From: Prostheceraeus crozeri
Taxonomy: Eukaryota; Platyhelminthes; Polycladida; Euryleptidae
Direction: 5' to 3'
Assembly: GCA_907163375.1 (NCBI GenBank)
Contig: CAJQUW010012903.1
Coordinates: 1-64,000 of the forward strand
Length of the DNA: 64,000 bases
The position numbers were made by a program, and so were the translations under genes. The notes under the pieces are model-generated. The model worked only from the letters and a program-made list of their open reading frames with translations. It had not been told where the DNA came from and did not search any database. This document shows positions 25,525-37,453 of the stretch, piece after piece; the stretch's first letter is position 1; each line of letters begins with the position of its first letter.

Positions 25525-25640
25525 TTCAGTAGCTCTGTGGATAGCGAGCGTGTGCTGTGAACAGTGTCGCTGGGTGCACAGTGGACCGGTGTTCGAATCA
25601 CCCCTGACGCACAATTTTGGCTGTAACTTTGCTAGAGTTA
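25525..25640 (+). repeat. tRNA-like SINE head
   Basis: TAGCTCTGTGGATAGCGAGC resembles an RNA polymerase III A box, and GTGTTCGAATCACC about 60 bases on resembles the B box (GGTTCGAATCC). The cloverleaf is not convincing, and the sequence continues into AT-rich DNA, so a SINE or decayed tRNA is likelier than a working tRNA gene. Confidence 0.5.
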
Positions 25641-26429
25641 TTCCTTAGAACAAACTTTATAGAGCAGCATTTTTGTCCTACTAGAGAACCTCTTTTGCTA
25701 TTGGTCCATTTTTTTTATGACAATACATTTACCATGAAGCTGTTACACTGCGAGTATTGGTAGAAGTTTCACAAATTATCTGGTACCAAACACCATTTCA
25801 GGAATCATTTTTAACGTTCAAAATTAGCCTTTAAACTATGTTGTAAGCCTATATTGTAGGTCGCCTACGATTTGCATCTATTCAAGTTAAAAGTATGAAT
25901 GTAGTAAATTAATGATGAATGAACACTTACCTCAACAATGTTATAAATCGGGCATGATATTGAATTGAAACAACGTGCGAACATCATTTGAAAAAGATAA
26001 TTTTAAAATATATTTAGCACGTTTTTTTTTTATTTAAACAAATTACAAATCCATCCATGGAGTACAAATAGAATTCAGATTTGATATATTATATTCATTT
26101 TCTATTAAAAACATGGAAAATGCAAATTTCAAATTGGCATTTGTTCAAAAAGCATTTTGATATGGAAATTAAACTTAATTTTCCTATTTGTCAGAAAGCA
26201 TGTTGACAAGATAAAATAAGACTTAATTTCTGGTACAGAGGAAAATTTTTTTTTGTTGCATGGTGTAATTCGCTACCAGATGCTTAGAAAACCTTTCAAA
26301 ACTTCTGCGTAGTACGAAAATAAATCAATAATGATCATTGCTCTCCTCTTGAAACAGTTGTACCGGTTTCAAGAAATATTGATGTTCGCTGTAGGTAAGT
26401 AGTTAACTGCATTCTCCAACTTTTTGCAG

Positions 26430-26700
26430 GCCAATGATTACTCCTGTGGTACACATTTGTATGTTTAGAGATAGCGATAGTCTGACATACGGTGGCACAA
26501 TACGTCGACAATGTATAATTTACGATCAAGGATGGAAAATAACATGGAAAAAAAGCCTAAGTGGATCGGGATTTTACAATTCTCTACTAACAATACAAAA
26601 CCTTTAGACCTCAGTATAATGGTGTTTACGAATGTCAGGGATCCACATTACGAAACGAAGGCAGAAAGTTTCTCCGCCTACCTTCAATTATAATTGAAAG
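26430..26700 (+). pseudogene. Ig-like exon copy, frame broken
   Basis: After the acceptor TTTTTGCAG, frames read DSLTYGGTIRRQCIIYDQGW, KITWKK, SLLTIQNL, then YNGVYECQGSTLRNEGRK. The first part resembles DERLTYDGAISRVCKVDQ of exon 56723, and both Ig cysteines (RRQC and VYEC) survive. A shift separates the two halves. No intact partner lies in the window. Confidence 0.65.
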
Positions 26701-28486
26701 AATAACCAAGTAAGGTTCTGTGGAGCGATGTAATATTAACATGAGGAGGGTGTTTTCGAGGGCAGATTGAAGACTGGGGGGAAATTGGGTAATTCTATTG
26801 TCTTCATGATGAGTTCATGGATCTACTGGATGAAATTTCTAGCATGTATAATACCAACGCTTGGATTACTGTTGGTCATTATGAGTCATCTCGGATTAAC
26901 TATTCAAAGATCAATGTGTTAGCAGCGGTGAATCACCTTTCTAATCCTGAAACTTAATTGTTAGTTTAGCATTAACCGCTTAATGCTGCCAAATAAGGTC
27001 AATGGGGATTGAAATGCCGAGCTGTTGTATCAGGAACAACTTCTTTAAGGCGCAGGCTAATACAGTAAGCTGCGCAGCTTTCGCATTCTGCAACCAATTT
27101 TACATTCTAAAGCCTCAAAAAAAATAATTCGCGCAAAAACAGCTGAAGTCGGCATGTTCTTCGGGGCAACTGGCATTGCAGCATAGTTCTGGAGTGGTAT
27201 CAATGAAAAAAATTATGCTCTTGTCACATCAATTACTGTTGAGATGCAAAGAAGGTTATAAATTACAAGGTTCAAGATGTATGTGGATTGTTACCGATGA
27301 CATTTGGCAGTCAATAAATGTAGGTATATTACTTATAGGGTCCGCAAAAATTTAGTCAAAAGTGTATCAAAATATTTATTCATTTCAAAACCTCAGAATA
27401 TTTAAAAATAAGTCTTAAAATATCTCAATTGTTAGAAAATCAAACTATGCATGTGATATAAGGACTCAGGAAGGGCGTAAAGGGAGGGAAAGTTGAATTT
27501 CATTCCATCAGCATGTTTAGCAACTGACTATCCCCACGCATTCTAAGTTCCAGTTCAAGTTTTATATTATGCTAAACAATGCAAACGTGAAAAAAATATA
27601 AGTAGGCTCTATAATTTTTCATTTATTTTGAGAGTAAGTAGGACCGCGATTGTCAGATTAAAGTTCGCTTTGTACTTTTGTACAGCATTTCGATAAGTAC
27701 GCTCGAGTGTCCCGGTCGACGCTCGTGATTGGCGCAAAGTTATACATGGCAGACTTGATGAGGAGGCTGCTATCCGAGAGTGTGTTCTCGCCGCCTGAAA
27801 CACTATTAAATTGAGACGAGGATTTAGATGTCTTTGATGTCAGTCAGATTCAGTAAGTTGATCCTAACATTTTGCGACAAAACGTGCATTGACATAACAA
27901 TCGATAGTGCATAGAGTTCTTAAAATTTGATATAATATGGTCATAGATGTGGGAGAGGTACATGGTCTTTAACCCATTTTTGACCGAATTTTTGATTTTA
28001 TGATTAGCAGTAATTTTGATATATTTTACCTTGGTTACATATCGAATTCCTTTTTTTCGTTCGGAATTTCATTATTGCGATCAATATTTGGAAATTCAAA
28101 TTTTTTCCATAAGTGGAACTGTGAGCATGAAAGGTAACATTCACCTTGTCCGTCCACCAAGATGGAAACTTTGAGCTCTGAAGGATCAGTCCAATTCAAA
28201 GAATATTCTCATTGACGTTTAGTTTTCAAAATTTATTGATTGCTTAGACACAACACCGGACGGTGATGATAGCAACTATTATAATTCAATGAAACGCTAT
28301 TCAGTTTTCAAATGATCAATAGAATCATTTTCAAACTTAATTTTGTCAATGAAACAACAGATTCAAGATATGAACACAAATTATCTAAACCAAAAGTAAC
28401 ACTCAGGTTTTAAAAGTTCACTTCAAAATTAGTTCAACAGATGAAAATCAGCAAAACATCTTTCATGCAAATTCACCTGAGCATTG
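26701..28486. other. No gene recognised
   Basis: AT-rich, short frames only. The minus frame 27609-27803 carries no recognised domain. Confidence 0.35.
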
Positions 28487-30170
28487 TCAACACACTTCTT
28501 TGTGTTTGCTCGACACAGAGACACCTGTTCTGTTTAAATGCTTGGTCAATGTTATGATCACCCAATTGGATTTCCTCAAAGTAAAAGGCACTCGTTTTTC
28601 GAGGCTCATTTGCATTGGCTTGTGGAGTGTTTCCTCGACATGGTGGTTTTGTTCGCGCCAGAAGACAGATAATTCTGAACGATATTTCTTCGGAAAAACG
28701 GCAAGTTGATCCAGATCATGTCCAGATTTTCGATTGTAATTGCCATGCATTTTGCATCGCCGATCTCTATCGCGAATAAAAACTAACGGCCACCACCATT
28801 TCTGTGGAACGTATGGACGTGGGCGTAATATGACATATTCTGGGGCCATCCTGTCTACTCGGCCATGATATTTGTTATACTCATGTTATCTCAATCGTGG
28901 TTGTTTTATTATTACCTTTTTCTTCGACGCCGTGACCATCGGGGAAGCTGCAGACATAGGTTCGATGCCGTGTGCCGTGCTGACAACGTGAAAACTTTAT
29001 TTTATCGTTAAAAACAAATTTCGATAGTTCAGTTACTAGTGTTAACACCAATAGTCAAAAGAGCCCTTGGTCTTTTTTAAGTTCACCTTTTGATCTTTCA
29101 ATGGGCATTTCTTTGTTCTGTTCGACAGTGATGGTACCTGTCAAACCAATATTTCTGCCGGAGAAGTCGAAGTTACATAACTTCAACGAAGAAAAGAAAC
29201 GATCCCAATAATCTTGTAGGGAAGATCTGGGACACTTTTTAACAAACGCAAAAACTTACACTTGTTCCCACTCCTAAGCTCAGGATCAATCTGCGCTGTA
29301 CCTTGATAAGGATCAAATCAATTAAGTAACCTTTCGAGTCACATAAACACCAAGATCTTATACCCATATTTCAGAGGGGCTTATTATGAATGTACTGCGT
29401 ACCACTGTGTTTGCCGTATATTTTGCCATTGCTTCATCAACACACAGTGTTTTCTGGATTGTGTTCTTAATTAAATTTGAATAAATGGATCTCTAATTGT
29501 CGGAATAAAGGACGAACTTTGGCATACTTGTCCGTTTTTATCAATTGATCATTGTCACTGAAATGTGAATACTTTTTCAGCAGTTCGAAACGAGCTCTGG
29601 ACATCGCATGTACAACGAAGGAATTTGTTGTTCAGTTTCATATTCCTCATCATCCTCCATCGTGGAACACTGTGTTTACTGAGAATAAAAGAATTCCGGA
29701 AAAGCACGAATTTCGAACTTGTCAGTACTGAAACGTAAAATCCTGGTAGCGCTGCGCAGATATAGATTTTGAACATGGTCCACTATCCACTCAATCATTT
29801 CATCAGTCTATCACAGATTCAAAACATTCGACAGGATTATTTGGAATCTGTTAAAGGGAATTTTCAGTTGGAAATAGTCCCGCGCTTTTGGATTTAGGTC
29901 ACGCTGACCCAGGAGATCCACCGACCTCTGACACACATGTAGGCACTATCAGCATTCGTCTGAACGAAGGTAATTCCTTGATTTCATGTATCGGTTTTGT
30001 ACAGAAATGTCCTTCAACCGGGGAGCAGGTCAGTTGTCGTCCCCTTGTGATAAATTGTTCACCACTAAAACATCATCCTCATTCCCACTGTCTTCATCAG
30101 ACTCTTGGCCGTCACTGGCTGGTTCCATTTAATTTGGGGCGCTAGATATCATCGTCGTTTTCATTATGCT
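28487..30170 (-). mobile_element. Broken piggyBac-type transposase
   Basis: Running on the minus strand, fragments follow the piggyBac transposase order. An acidic N-terminal stretch (SDGQESDEDSGNEDD, near 30100) is followed by GIRSWCLCDSKGY (near 29370), then DRFFSSLKLC and GLTGTI near 29150. After these come YNKYHGRVDRMAPEYVIL and KKWWW-like PQKWWWPLVF near 28800, and finally a C-terminal tail in the 120-codon frame 28487-28849. piggyBac enzymes cut and paste DNA at TTAA sites. TTAA-flanked inverted ends were not located. Several frame changes interrupt it; because this part of the window may contain read errors, true decay and error cannot be separated. Confidence 0.85.
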
Positions 30171-33114
30171 GACAACTTCGTCGGCGTGTATCTTTTCGAC
30201 ATCTTTGTTAAAAAATGAAGATAGATAGCGTTTATGCACGGCAATGGAAAGCCTAAATATCAAAGATACCTATTGGCTATCGAGAGACAGTTAATTTCTG
30301 GTTTCAACAAGCGCCTGTGGTGGCAGACGTCAGATTCCAACGTCATATGAAGGGGAAGATATCCATGCACTCATGAGAGTTTCGAAAGCTTATTCCATCT
30401 GTGGCGTAGTATTTGCACGTTGTGATAATCTGATTTTATTCATCTTTCATCGATCGTCGGAAGTCAGCAGAAGTAGATGTTGATAATATCATGTTTGAAG
30501 GTATGATACCTACCATGCCCACAGTTCCCAAGTGGAACAAATTTTGAATTTCCACATTTAACAGCCGTAGGATCTGTTTCAAGACTGAGATTGCATTTAA
30601 AGCATAACAACCTCAATACGGAACATACATTTTAAAGTCTTTTCGTTGTTAAACATATTTTTTATATCAGATTGAAACAAAAAGAAAAAGACGTATTATA
30701 TCCTTATGAAATTTTTGGATAACTCAGCGTATTCATGCATTTAGAAGCATTGGTGGTTATGAAGAATGTCATTCATGTTTTAGATTTTATATCATCGGGC
30801 TGCTTCAATTATTATGTCTAGTATACAAAATTTTTATAAATCAGTTTTCATTGCCTCTCAACTTAATTTTCAAATTTTTGTTCCACTGTCTGGAACTGTG
30901 GTCAAAAATGGGTCTTTAAATGTGGTGACTGCCGATGCATCCTAATTTTCAAAATTTTGCTTTTTACATATGATTAAATCAAGTTCTTTTCAAAGAAATT
31001 GGAAGTATTTGAGTAAGCCTAAATGCATTAAAGTCCACGAACCTTGGAAATACCTATAAAATATTGGAGAAAATCAAATATTTAAATACTCCAAAAATTC
31101 ATTAAAAATAATGTCTGTTTTTCCGAACCCTAGACTTACCATTAGTCTTCAGTAACTACTCATTTTTCACGCACATTGCTTGTTGTGCTACTTTCATTAA
31201 ATTGCTGATTAGATGTAAGCTGGGCGGGCATCCGAAGCCTTTATTAATATCACTTGGTCACGGTACGCCTAAATTTGAGATGTACAGGTTGCCATCCCTG
31301 TCAAACCAACACAACAATGTCATGAGCGTAGGAACATGATGTTTTCATTATCAAGCACTGCTGAGAAGCAAGCTGAATGAAGAAGAGTGACAAGATCAGC
31401 ATACTATTCACACCCAACAAACTTTGTTGAAACTCATTACCAGCCATGCAAGAGCTGACAAACTATTTTGTCATTAGTTCACTAGCATCGGTATTGAGGT
31501 ACTGATCGGTATTGAGCGATTTACAGTGTAGATGCATGCAGTTACCCAAAAAATGGTGAACGACCATGAGAGCACGGGTAGGTGGGATTCCTTAGTTTTC
31601 ATGTCGGTAGCTTGTGAAGCAGCTTTCACTGAGTGCTAACTTAGAAAAGTGTTATGACCTATTGACTTATTAGAAACACTGTCCAAGTTGTAGATTATTC
31701 GGTACTGCAGGCTAAAACAGAAAGCAAAACGGAGAGACTTTCACTACATGTATTTTGATGCTAATTCAAATGATGTCATTTGATTGCAAAATACAACTTT
31801 TACCGTCAATGGGAAACAAGTCTGCCATCAAAAAAGGATAGTAAATCATTTACAAGTGTCTTGGTTCCTCTAACAACAGTGAAAACAGAGGAGTAATGGA
31901 TTTGTGCATCAACCAGTTTCCTTCATCTCGAGAATTCAGATAATTGCAGAGAAAATCCCTCATAGACAAATTTCTTGTCCATATTTTATTTGTATGCGTT
32001 CAGGTGATTCATTCTTTCTCAGCAAGTTAAGAATGCAAAAGAGATAAAATGGCTCACATGACACACAAAAACTTAGTATAAATCACACTGAATAACGTGC
32101 CACTCTACTATTATCTGACTGATCTTATAAGCGCTATGCAAATACATAATGTGCTACGTAGGCAAATTAAGACGAATAAAGCTTCTACTAAATACCGTGT
32201 TTTAAGCAACATTTAAAGCATGAAATTCTTTACAAAGTGAATGAAGCCAGCTAAGTTGCCGCAGAAAGACTTCCAATACCTGGTAGTACACTTCCTACCT
32301 TCTCCTGCTCTCTGTTTCCGGTCGGAGAGTGTAATGTAGCCTAGAGTTTCCGGGAGAAAACAGTTGCAAATTTTGGAAGTTGTCTCTTAGTTTTCCGTGT
32401 TATTCACTTCACCACGTTGAACTGAAGATGCAATACTGAGATATCGAGCCTTGCATCTTCTAGGAAACTGTATTTAAACTTGCACTTACGCATTTTTCCG
32501 AGGGGGAAACTATGCATAAAGTTATTCATATAATGTAAATTTAATGTATAAAGTTAGTGATCACCAACCAAGACCGTAACCCAGGCTGACTTAACAGTCC
32601 ATCTGTGCACACCCCAATGGGTTAGAGATGTTGCTAGAGACTTGTCAGCCTAATAGTGCTTCTGTGCGGTCGCCCCAGTTTGTTTGCAACGAATGTGGTA
32701 ATAAGTGCTTCAACTGTAAATCCCAACATTTAAAGCTTTCTCATCGCAAGTACTATCCGTTCGACATCATTTCTAGTTGTAATCAGATTTTGAATCACAG
32801 TTTGTAAATCCAAACTTTTCAATTTCAGACAACAATGTCTCAGCTGGTGTCGTTCCAACACCCAGTTTAGAACATACCGACAAAATTTCATCTGATACTT
32901 TTGAAGATAGCAAATTAAGGAAGTAACTCACTTTATCGTTGTCATCCTACTTCTTTGCTAAAACCAAATTTGAAATCTCACTGTCCAGTTTACCTCGCCT
33001 TAGTGAAAGAACCATCGACAGTCAACATAATTCGCGAAACCAGATGTTGTAGTCAGAGCACCAGCTGTGTTCCATCGAAGTTTAGTGCTGGAAGGGAACA
33101 TGCTGTAAATACTT
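30171..33114. other. No gene recognised
   Basis: AT-rich. A short plus-strand frame near 32600-32810 contains FVCNECGNKCFNCKSQHLK, a cysteine pattern like a small zinc-binding module, ending in a stop; there is no further support. This stretch probably separates the degraded left part from the clean right part. Confidence 0.35.
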
Positions 33115-33642
33115 TTGACGATGAAAACAATTGAACCATATCATCGTGACGTTGCACATATGAATTTTGCCAATTCAAAATCCCATGGTGATATACACGG
33201 CTTTATGTATCGCATTGCACTGAATAGCTTACAGCAGATTAGATTAGTCCTATCTCTCTATCTCTCTAACGGTGTTTCTCAACGTTTAATGTCCTGTGGC
33301 TCAAATTTCCTTCAATCAAAAAGTCATGGCTCAAGCTTCTTGATCGAAGCTGTTTCTGCCGGACCTGCTTTGAAGATAAAAAATGAGTTGATGCTTAGAT
33401 TTTTTCATAATTTGAATATCCTTGCACCAGAAAAGTACAGTAAAGTGAAATCTTCAGACGAAAACTTTGCATACAGCACTTATGACAAGGTCAAAATTAC
33501 TAAACTCTTTATGAACAAAATATATCATGCAGTATATATATATATATACTGTATATATATATATATATATATATACGAGTATATGAAATCTCTTTATGCT
33601 CTCACAGTAGAAACTGAAATCCCGCCACTTAGCTTAACTTGA
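33115..33642 (+). CDS. Unrecognised open frame with a (TA)n tail
   Basis: A 175-codon open frame from ATG. The first 130 residues have mixed, protein-like composition (FMYRIALNSLQQIRLVLSLY, LMLRFFHNLNILAPEKYSKV). The following YIYIY run simply translates a TA microsatellite at 33532-33576. No family is recognised. It could be an exon or a fragment of an unknown mobile-element protein continuing into the frame at 33723. Coding status is uncertain. Confidence 0.3.
   Translation: MTMKTIEPYHRDVAHMNFANSKSHGDIHGFMYRIALNSLQQIRLVLSLYLSNGVSQRLMSCGSNFLQSKSHGSSFLIEAVSAGPALKIKNELMLRFFHNLNILAPEKYSKVKSSDENFAYSTYDKVKITKLFMNKIYHAVYIYIYCIYIYIYIYEYMKSLYALTVETEIPPLSLT
33532..33576. repeat. (TA)n microsatellite
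   Basis: Alternating TATA with one CTG interruption, followed by a T-rich end. Confidence 0.95.
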
Positions 33643-33722
33643 AATGTAAAACTTTATGAAGAGGGAAGTAATAAACAAAAAAGAGCTGTCTCTATCAGAA
33701 GTAAAATTTCAATACGAATATA

Positions 33723-34022
33723 GTGAAAATTCGAACTGCTAAAATGTCTATAACAAACTATTTGAATCTCAATGACTCTTTTGGTCTTCTTGCATTTTTA
33801 TCAGATTTGAACATATACAGTAAAAGTAAGATGGCGGCATTAAAAACAATTGTTTATCATCATCTACCGGAAAAATTCCCAGCAAATGATCGCCTCATTT
33901 CAAATACTGTCATTCGCTACCATAACTTATCAAGTGCACCTCCAAAAGTCCGACGCCCCCTTTCTAAATCCTGTGACCCACTTTCGAAAGCCTATGGCCG
34001 ACATTGGTTTATAGTGTTGTAG
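33723..34022 (+). CDS. Unrecognised open frame, basic C-terminus
   Basis: A 99-codon frame reading SFGLLAFLSDLNIYSKSKMA, then LISNTVIRYHNLSSAPPKVR and ending in a basic, aromatic tail with GRHWFIVL. The composition looks protein-like. It follows the 33115 frame by about 80 bases in the same direction, and both may be parts of one unit. I do not recognise it. Confidence 0.3.
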   Translation: MKIRTAKMSITNYLNLNDSFGLLAFLSDLNIYSKSKMAALKTIVYHHLPEKFPANDRLISNTVIRYHNLSSAPPKVRRPLSKSCDPLSKAYGRHWFIVL

Positions 34023-34318
34023 TATTGTGACTGTTGTATTTTGAGCATTGTATCCATTGTATAAATTTGAATAGCAATTGTGCAATTATATGTTAACGTA
34101 GCACTTGCATTATACATGAACAATCTAGATTCAATTAAAAGTTTGTCTTTAATAGAAAGTGTGTTCAATTTGAAAAATTATCGACCAGGGTCCGATTTCT
34201 CTGAGGTTGGCAACTATCCTGGACCAAAAACTCTAGCCAGTCCTTGGCAAATCTATGAGTAGAATCAAGTGAGACAGTACACAGGTATACTGAATATTAT
34301 TTATCATCGACATTCCAG

Positions 34319-34606
34319 TTGTGATGATCAAAGGTCTCCCTGGCAACCGAAGGATAATTCGGAAAGATGGTGGAACGATCACTCCAACATGTTCAGTTGT
34401 TCCAAAATCATCAATCTATTGGAAGTATAGATGGATAAGGATCAGGACGGGGGATATTACAGAACAAGAAATGCCTTATCCTCAGCCAGATATTATTCTC
34501 AGTTACAAAAATAATGGCAAATACATTTGCATAGCCGAATCTGGATCTGGTTCAGATGCACAGAGAATTTCTTCTTCGTTCATCCTGGATATTCCAAATT
34601 ATCGAG
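34319..34606 (+). CDS. Ig-domain exon 1 of the clean array
   Basis: Encodes one I-set-like Ig domain of about 95 residues. It reads VMIKGLPGNRRIIRKDGGTI, first cysteine in TPTCSV, core WKYRW, and second cysteine in GKYICIAESG. It starts after CATTCCAG and ends at CGAG/GTGCGT. Two bases complete the first codon and one base begins the next, so both boundaries are phase 1. The domain would sit in an extracellular or adhesion-type protein, though no secretion signal is visible. It is most like the exons at 36481 and 37454. Confidence 0.9.
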
Positions 34607-35520
34607 GTGCGTACACTACATGTGTGATTGATTATTGTGAAAAGATGCCTTGTTTGTGGTCATAATTACGAACTTCATAATTTTGGGAGAAGCTTGGGTT
34701 TCAGTAGTTAAATATAATTTCTAATAATGTCATCAATATTTTTCAGCTACAAGGCCATAGCCACTATCAAGACAAAGTGAATGAGCAGCATGGCATTCTA
34801 CAGAGAACATAAAGTTTGAACTTATCCAAAGTGGCCAATTGGGAATCTTGTACATGTAATTGCAGTGACACAGCTTTTAAGAAAGTAAAAATAAAAAAGG
34901 CATATTTCAACTTATGATTTGAATGTGAAGAATGCAAATTTTTATCCACAGAACAACACTGCAAGAAAGAGAAAGGGAATGAGAGGTGTATATTTTTCTT
35001 TAAATGACAATCGAAATAACATGGGAGTTATAAAGACACAAACATGAGTGCTGAAAACATTCAAGAGTGAACTTAATACTCGTCAGAAACATGAATTGAG
35101 GTAGATCATTCACAGTATGTAGAGTTGATATGTATGTACATTTTTGGCAAAAGTGAGTTGCTTCATTTTTACGCACGTATAAGGACGCACTTACAAGTAC
35201 AACTAGGTGAGATTGATAAACGACTACTTGGGAGAAGACAGGAGAAATACTTTTTAAAAGGGAATCAGAGGTTTGAATATCCAAGAAAAGTCTTTCAGCA
35301 ACGTGGTATTTCCTGGCAGACAAGTCGGGTAAGGCAATTCCTTTGAATCTCTTCAGCATAAGTGCAAATCCGGATTTACTCATAAGTAAATAGCGGATTC
35401 AAGCATTCTGGTTTCCGGCTGGGGTGTGGCCAGTGGTTATTTAACATCCTTGCTTTTCTTAAAAGCTATGTAGCTGCATGTACAAGATATCCAAGTGGCT
35501 GCTGTAAATGTGATTCAACC
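34607..35520. other. Intron
   Basis: Spliced out between Ig exons at 34606 and 36481; contains no recognisable gene before the MITE at 35521. Confidence 0.6.
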
Positions 35521-35976
35521 CTAAGGCTGCGTTTACACGAACAACTTGATTGCTAACACTTTTCGATCCATGATGAGTCAGAAAAGAATGGCCAATCAAT
35601 GGAAGTGAAGGGATGCCTTCAATAATCGTGTTTCGTGCGTCACCAGACAATAGCAATCTAGCGAATGATTATAAAGAGAAATGCATTGATTCATCAGCTT
35701 ATGCTCCTCTGAGGGTCAATAAAAACTGTTACTTAAAGTTGCGGCTTGTTCAACTTTGTCGCCACTTTTTACTGACACTCAGATGATAATACGCTGATGA
35801 GTGATGAATCAATGCATTTCTCTTTATCAACATTCGCTAGATTGCTATTGTCTGGTGACGCTCGCGGCGCGATCATTCAAGGCATGCCTTTACTTCAATT
35901 GTTTGTCCATTCTCTTCTGGCTCATCATGGATCGAAAAGTGTCAGCAATCAAGTTCCACATGTAAACGCATCCTAA
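35521..35976. mobile_element. Foldback MITE with arms of about 190 bp
   Basis: The left arm begins CTAAGGCTGCGTTTACA. The right end is its inverted copy (TGTAAACGCATCCTAAG). Inside, ACTTTTCGATCCATGATGAG, CGTCACCAGACAATAGCAAT and AGAGAAATGCATTGATTCAT all recur inverted. The arms differ at perhaps one base in six. There is no coding capacity. Target duplication is not clear. It is probably moved by a transposase of another element. Confidence 0.85.
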
Positions 35977-36480
35977 GAGACTGAGGGAAGGTCTAGTGGA
36001 CCCTTGAGCCATATTTTTCTATTTTACTTTTTTAATTAATGATACATCGGTACCCCATTTTTGATATATTGCCCATCGAAATCGGTTGAATGTGAAAGAA
36101 ATGGTGATGTTGCAAGTTTTTAAAAAATTAATAGGCCATCAATTCGATTCAATGAGTGGGCGAACATGAATAGTGAACATGTGCAGTCTTCTTCAGAGAC
36201 CCCGGCAAAGACAGATTAATAAAGAAATTTGGTTCTTATTTTTCTTTCACTTTCAAGAACTTGACGAACTGATTGTCACTACATGTACATTAAACTGCAA
36301 CTGGAAGTTGTCGTAGCCAATCATAAGCCATCGAGTCAATGGAGTCAGATTGTATGCTATTTTAGAAAGATCAAAATGCAGGATATCTATTTCAATACCG
36401 ATTATATCTACTGCACTGTTGGGATCTTCCAATACGCACCTCTAAATGAAAAAGAGTCTCTATATTCTCCTTCATTTCAG

Positions 36481-36765
36481 TGGTAATCAAAGGACTTCCG
36501 GGAAACCAAACAATCATTCGCAAGGCTGGTGGATCAGTTAAAGTCACATGTTCAGTGGAACCAAAATCATCAATCCAATGGAAGTACAGAATCGAGGGAG
36601 TGCTTCCTGGCTCCGAAGAACGTTCTACTTTGCCTTATCCATTGGAAGCAGGTGCTGTAAGCTCTGCCCACAATGGAAAATACATCTGCATAGCCGAATC
36701 TGGAACTGGATCAGATAGAAGAAAGATTTCTTCTTCGTTCAAAGTGGAAATTCTTGAATATCAAG
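36481..36765 (+). CDS. Ig-domain exon 2 (twin of 37454)
   Basis: Encodes VIKGLPGNQTIIRKAGGSVK, VTCSV, WKYRI, GKYICIAESG and SSSFKVEI: one Ig domain with both canonical cysteines. Acceptor is TTCATTTCAG, donor CAAG/GTGCGT, phase 1 at both ends. It differs from the exon at 37454 by only four bases in 285: one silent, two changing residues (Leu/Pro and Tyr/His) and the last base. It also lacks the second tryptophan of the W-x3-W core seen in the other domains. Splicing both twins in would insert two nearly identical domains in tandem. Confidence 0.92.
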
Positions 36766-36932
36766 GTGCGTAGACTGTGACTGCATCTACTATGAGGTAG
36801 GTTCACACAGAGGTAGGGTGCTTAACAGACATAGACTATCACATATTTCCAACTGTGATCCTCTCAAGTAATGAATATATGGATCATGAAGGTTCAGTGC
36901 TATTTTAATTGATGGAGGCAAGAGAAAATAGT

Positions 36933-37280
36933 TCATATTTGCTTGATTGCTTCCTCGATTTCCGTCTCATCTTCGTGGTTCCGGGACTGCACAAAGCTGT
37001 GATGAGTCATTTCCATTTCAAAATCCTCTAGAGTCTCCAGGTTTTCTTGAATGCATGCTTTCCAGGTCCCTTTATGTATTCCTGGTGGCTGTCGACCATC
37101 GACCAATGGGTGACACACTTTATCAGATGGTGTCATCGGATGGCCATTTCTCATGACCAAAACACCGTGAACGTCTTTGCCGAAGAAAAAGGAAGCTAGG
37201 GGAGGCCACAACGTCATGTTGCTTCCTTGGTTGAAACTTTGTCCTTCAACCTGACCACTTCTCGGAAGCTCGACCAGCAT
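36933..37280 (-). CDS. Unrecognised minus-strand frame between twin exons
   Basis: A 115-codon open frame on the opposite strand, reading GKDVHGVLVMRNGHPMTPSD, HPLVDGRQPPGIHKGTWKAC and an acidic tail EDETEIEEAI. Composition is protein-like and the frame continues upstream without a start beyond 37280. No family is recognised. It could be a fragment of a mobile element that inserted between the duplicated exons. Confidence 0.3.
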   Translation of the reverse strand: MLVELPRSGQVEGQSFNQGSNMTLWPPLASFFFGKDVHGVLVMRNGHPMTPSDKVCHPLVDGRQPPGIHKGTWKACIQENLETLEDFEMEMTHHSFVQSRNHEDETEIEEAIKQI

Positions 37281-37453
37281 CAGGCTGAATGGTCACGTTT
37301 CCGCACCAGGACTGATCTCATGCATGCTTTCTTTACGCTTCAAAAGTCAGGCTACCGGTGACTGACGGTCATTTAAAGCATTTCCACAAACAATTAGATT
37401 TTGTTTCATTGATTTTACATTCTGCAATGTCTCTATAATCTCCTTCATTTCAG

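Noticed and set aside
25525-25640. Functional tRNA gene
   Set aside because: A- and B-box-like sequences are present but arms do not pair into a convincing cloverleaf; SINE head or relic is likelier.
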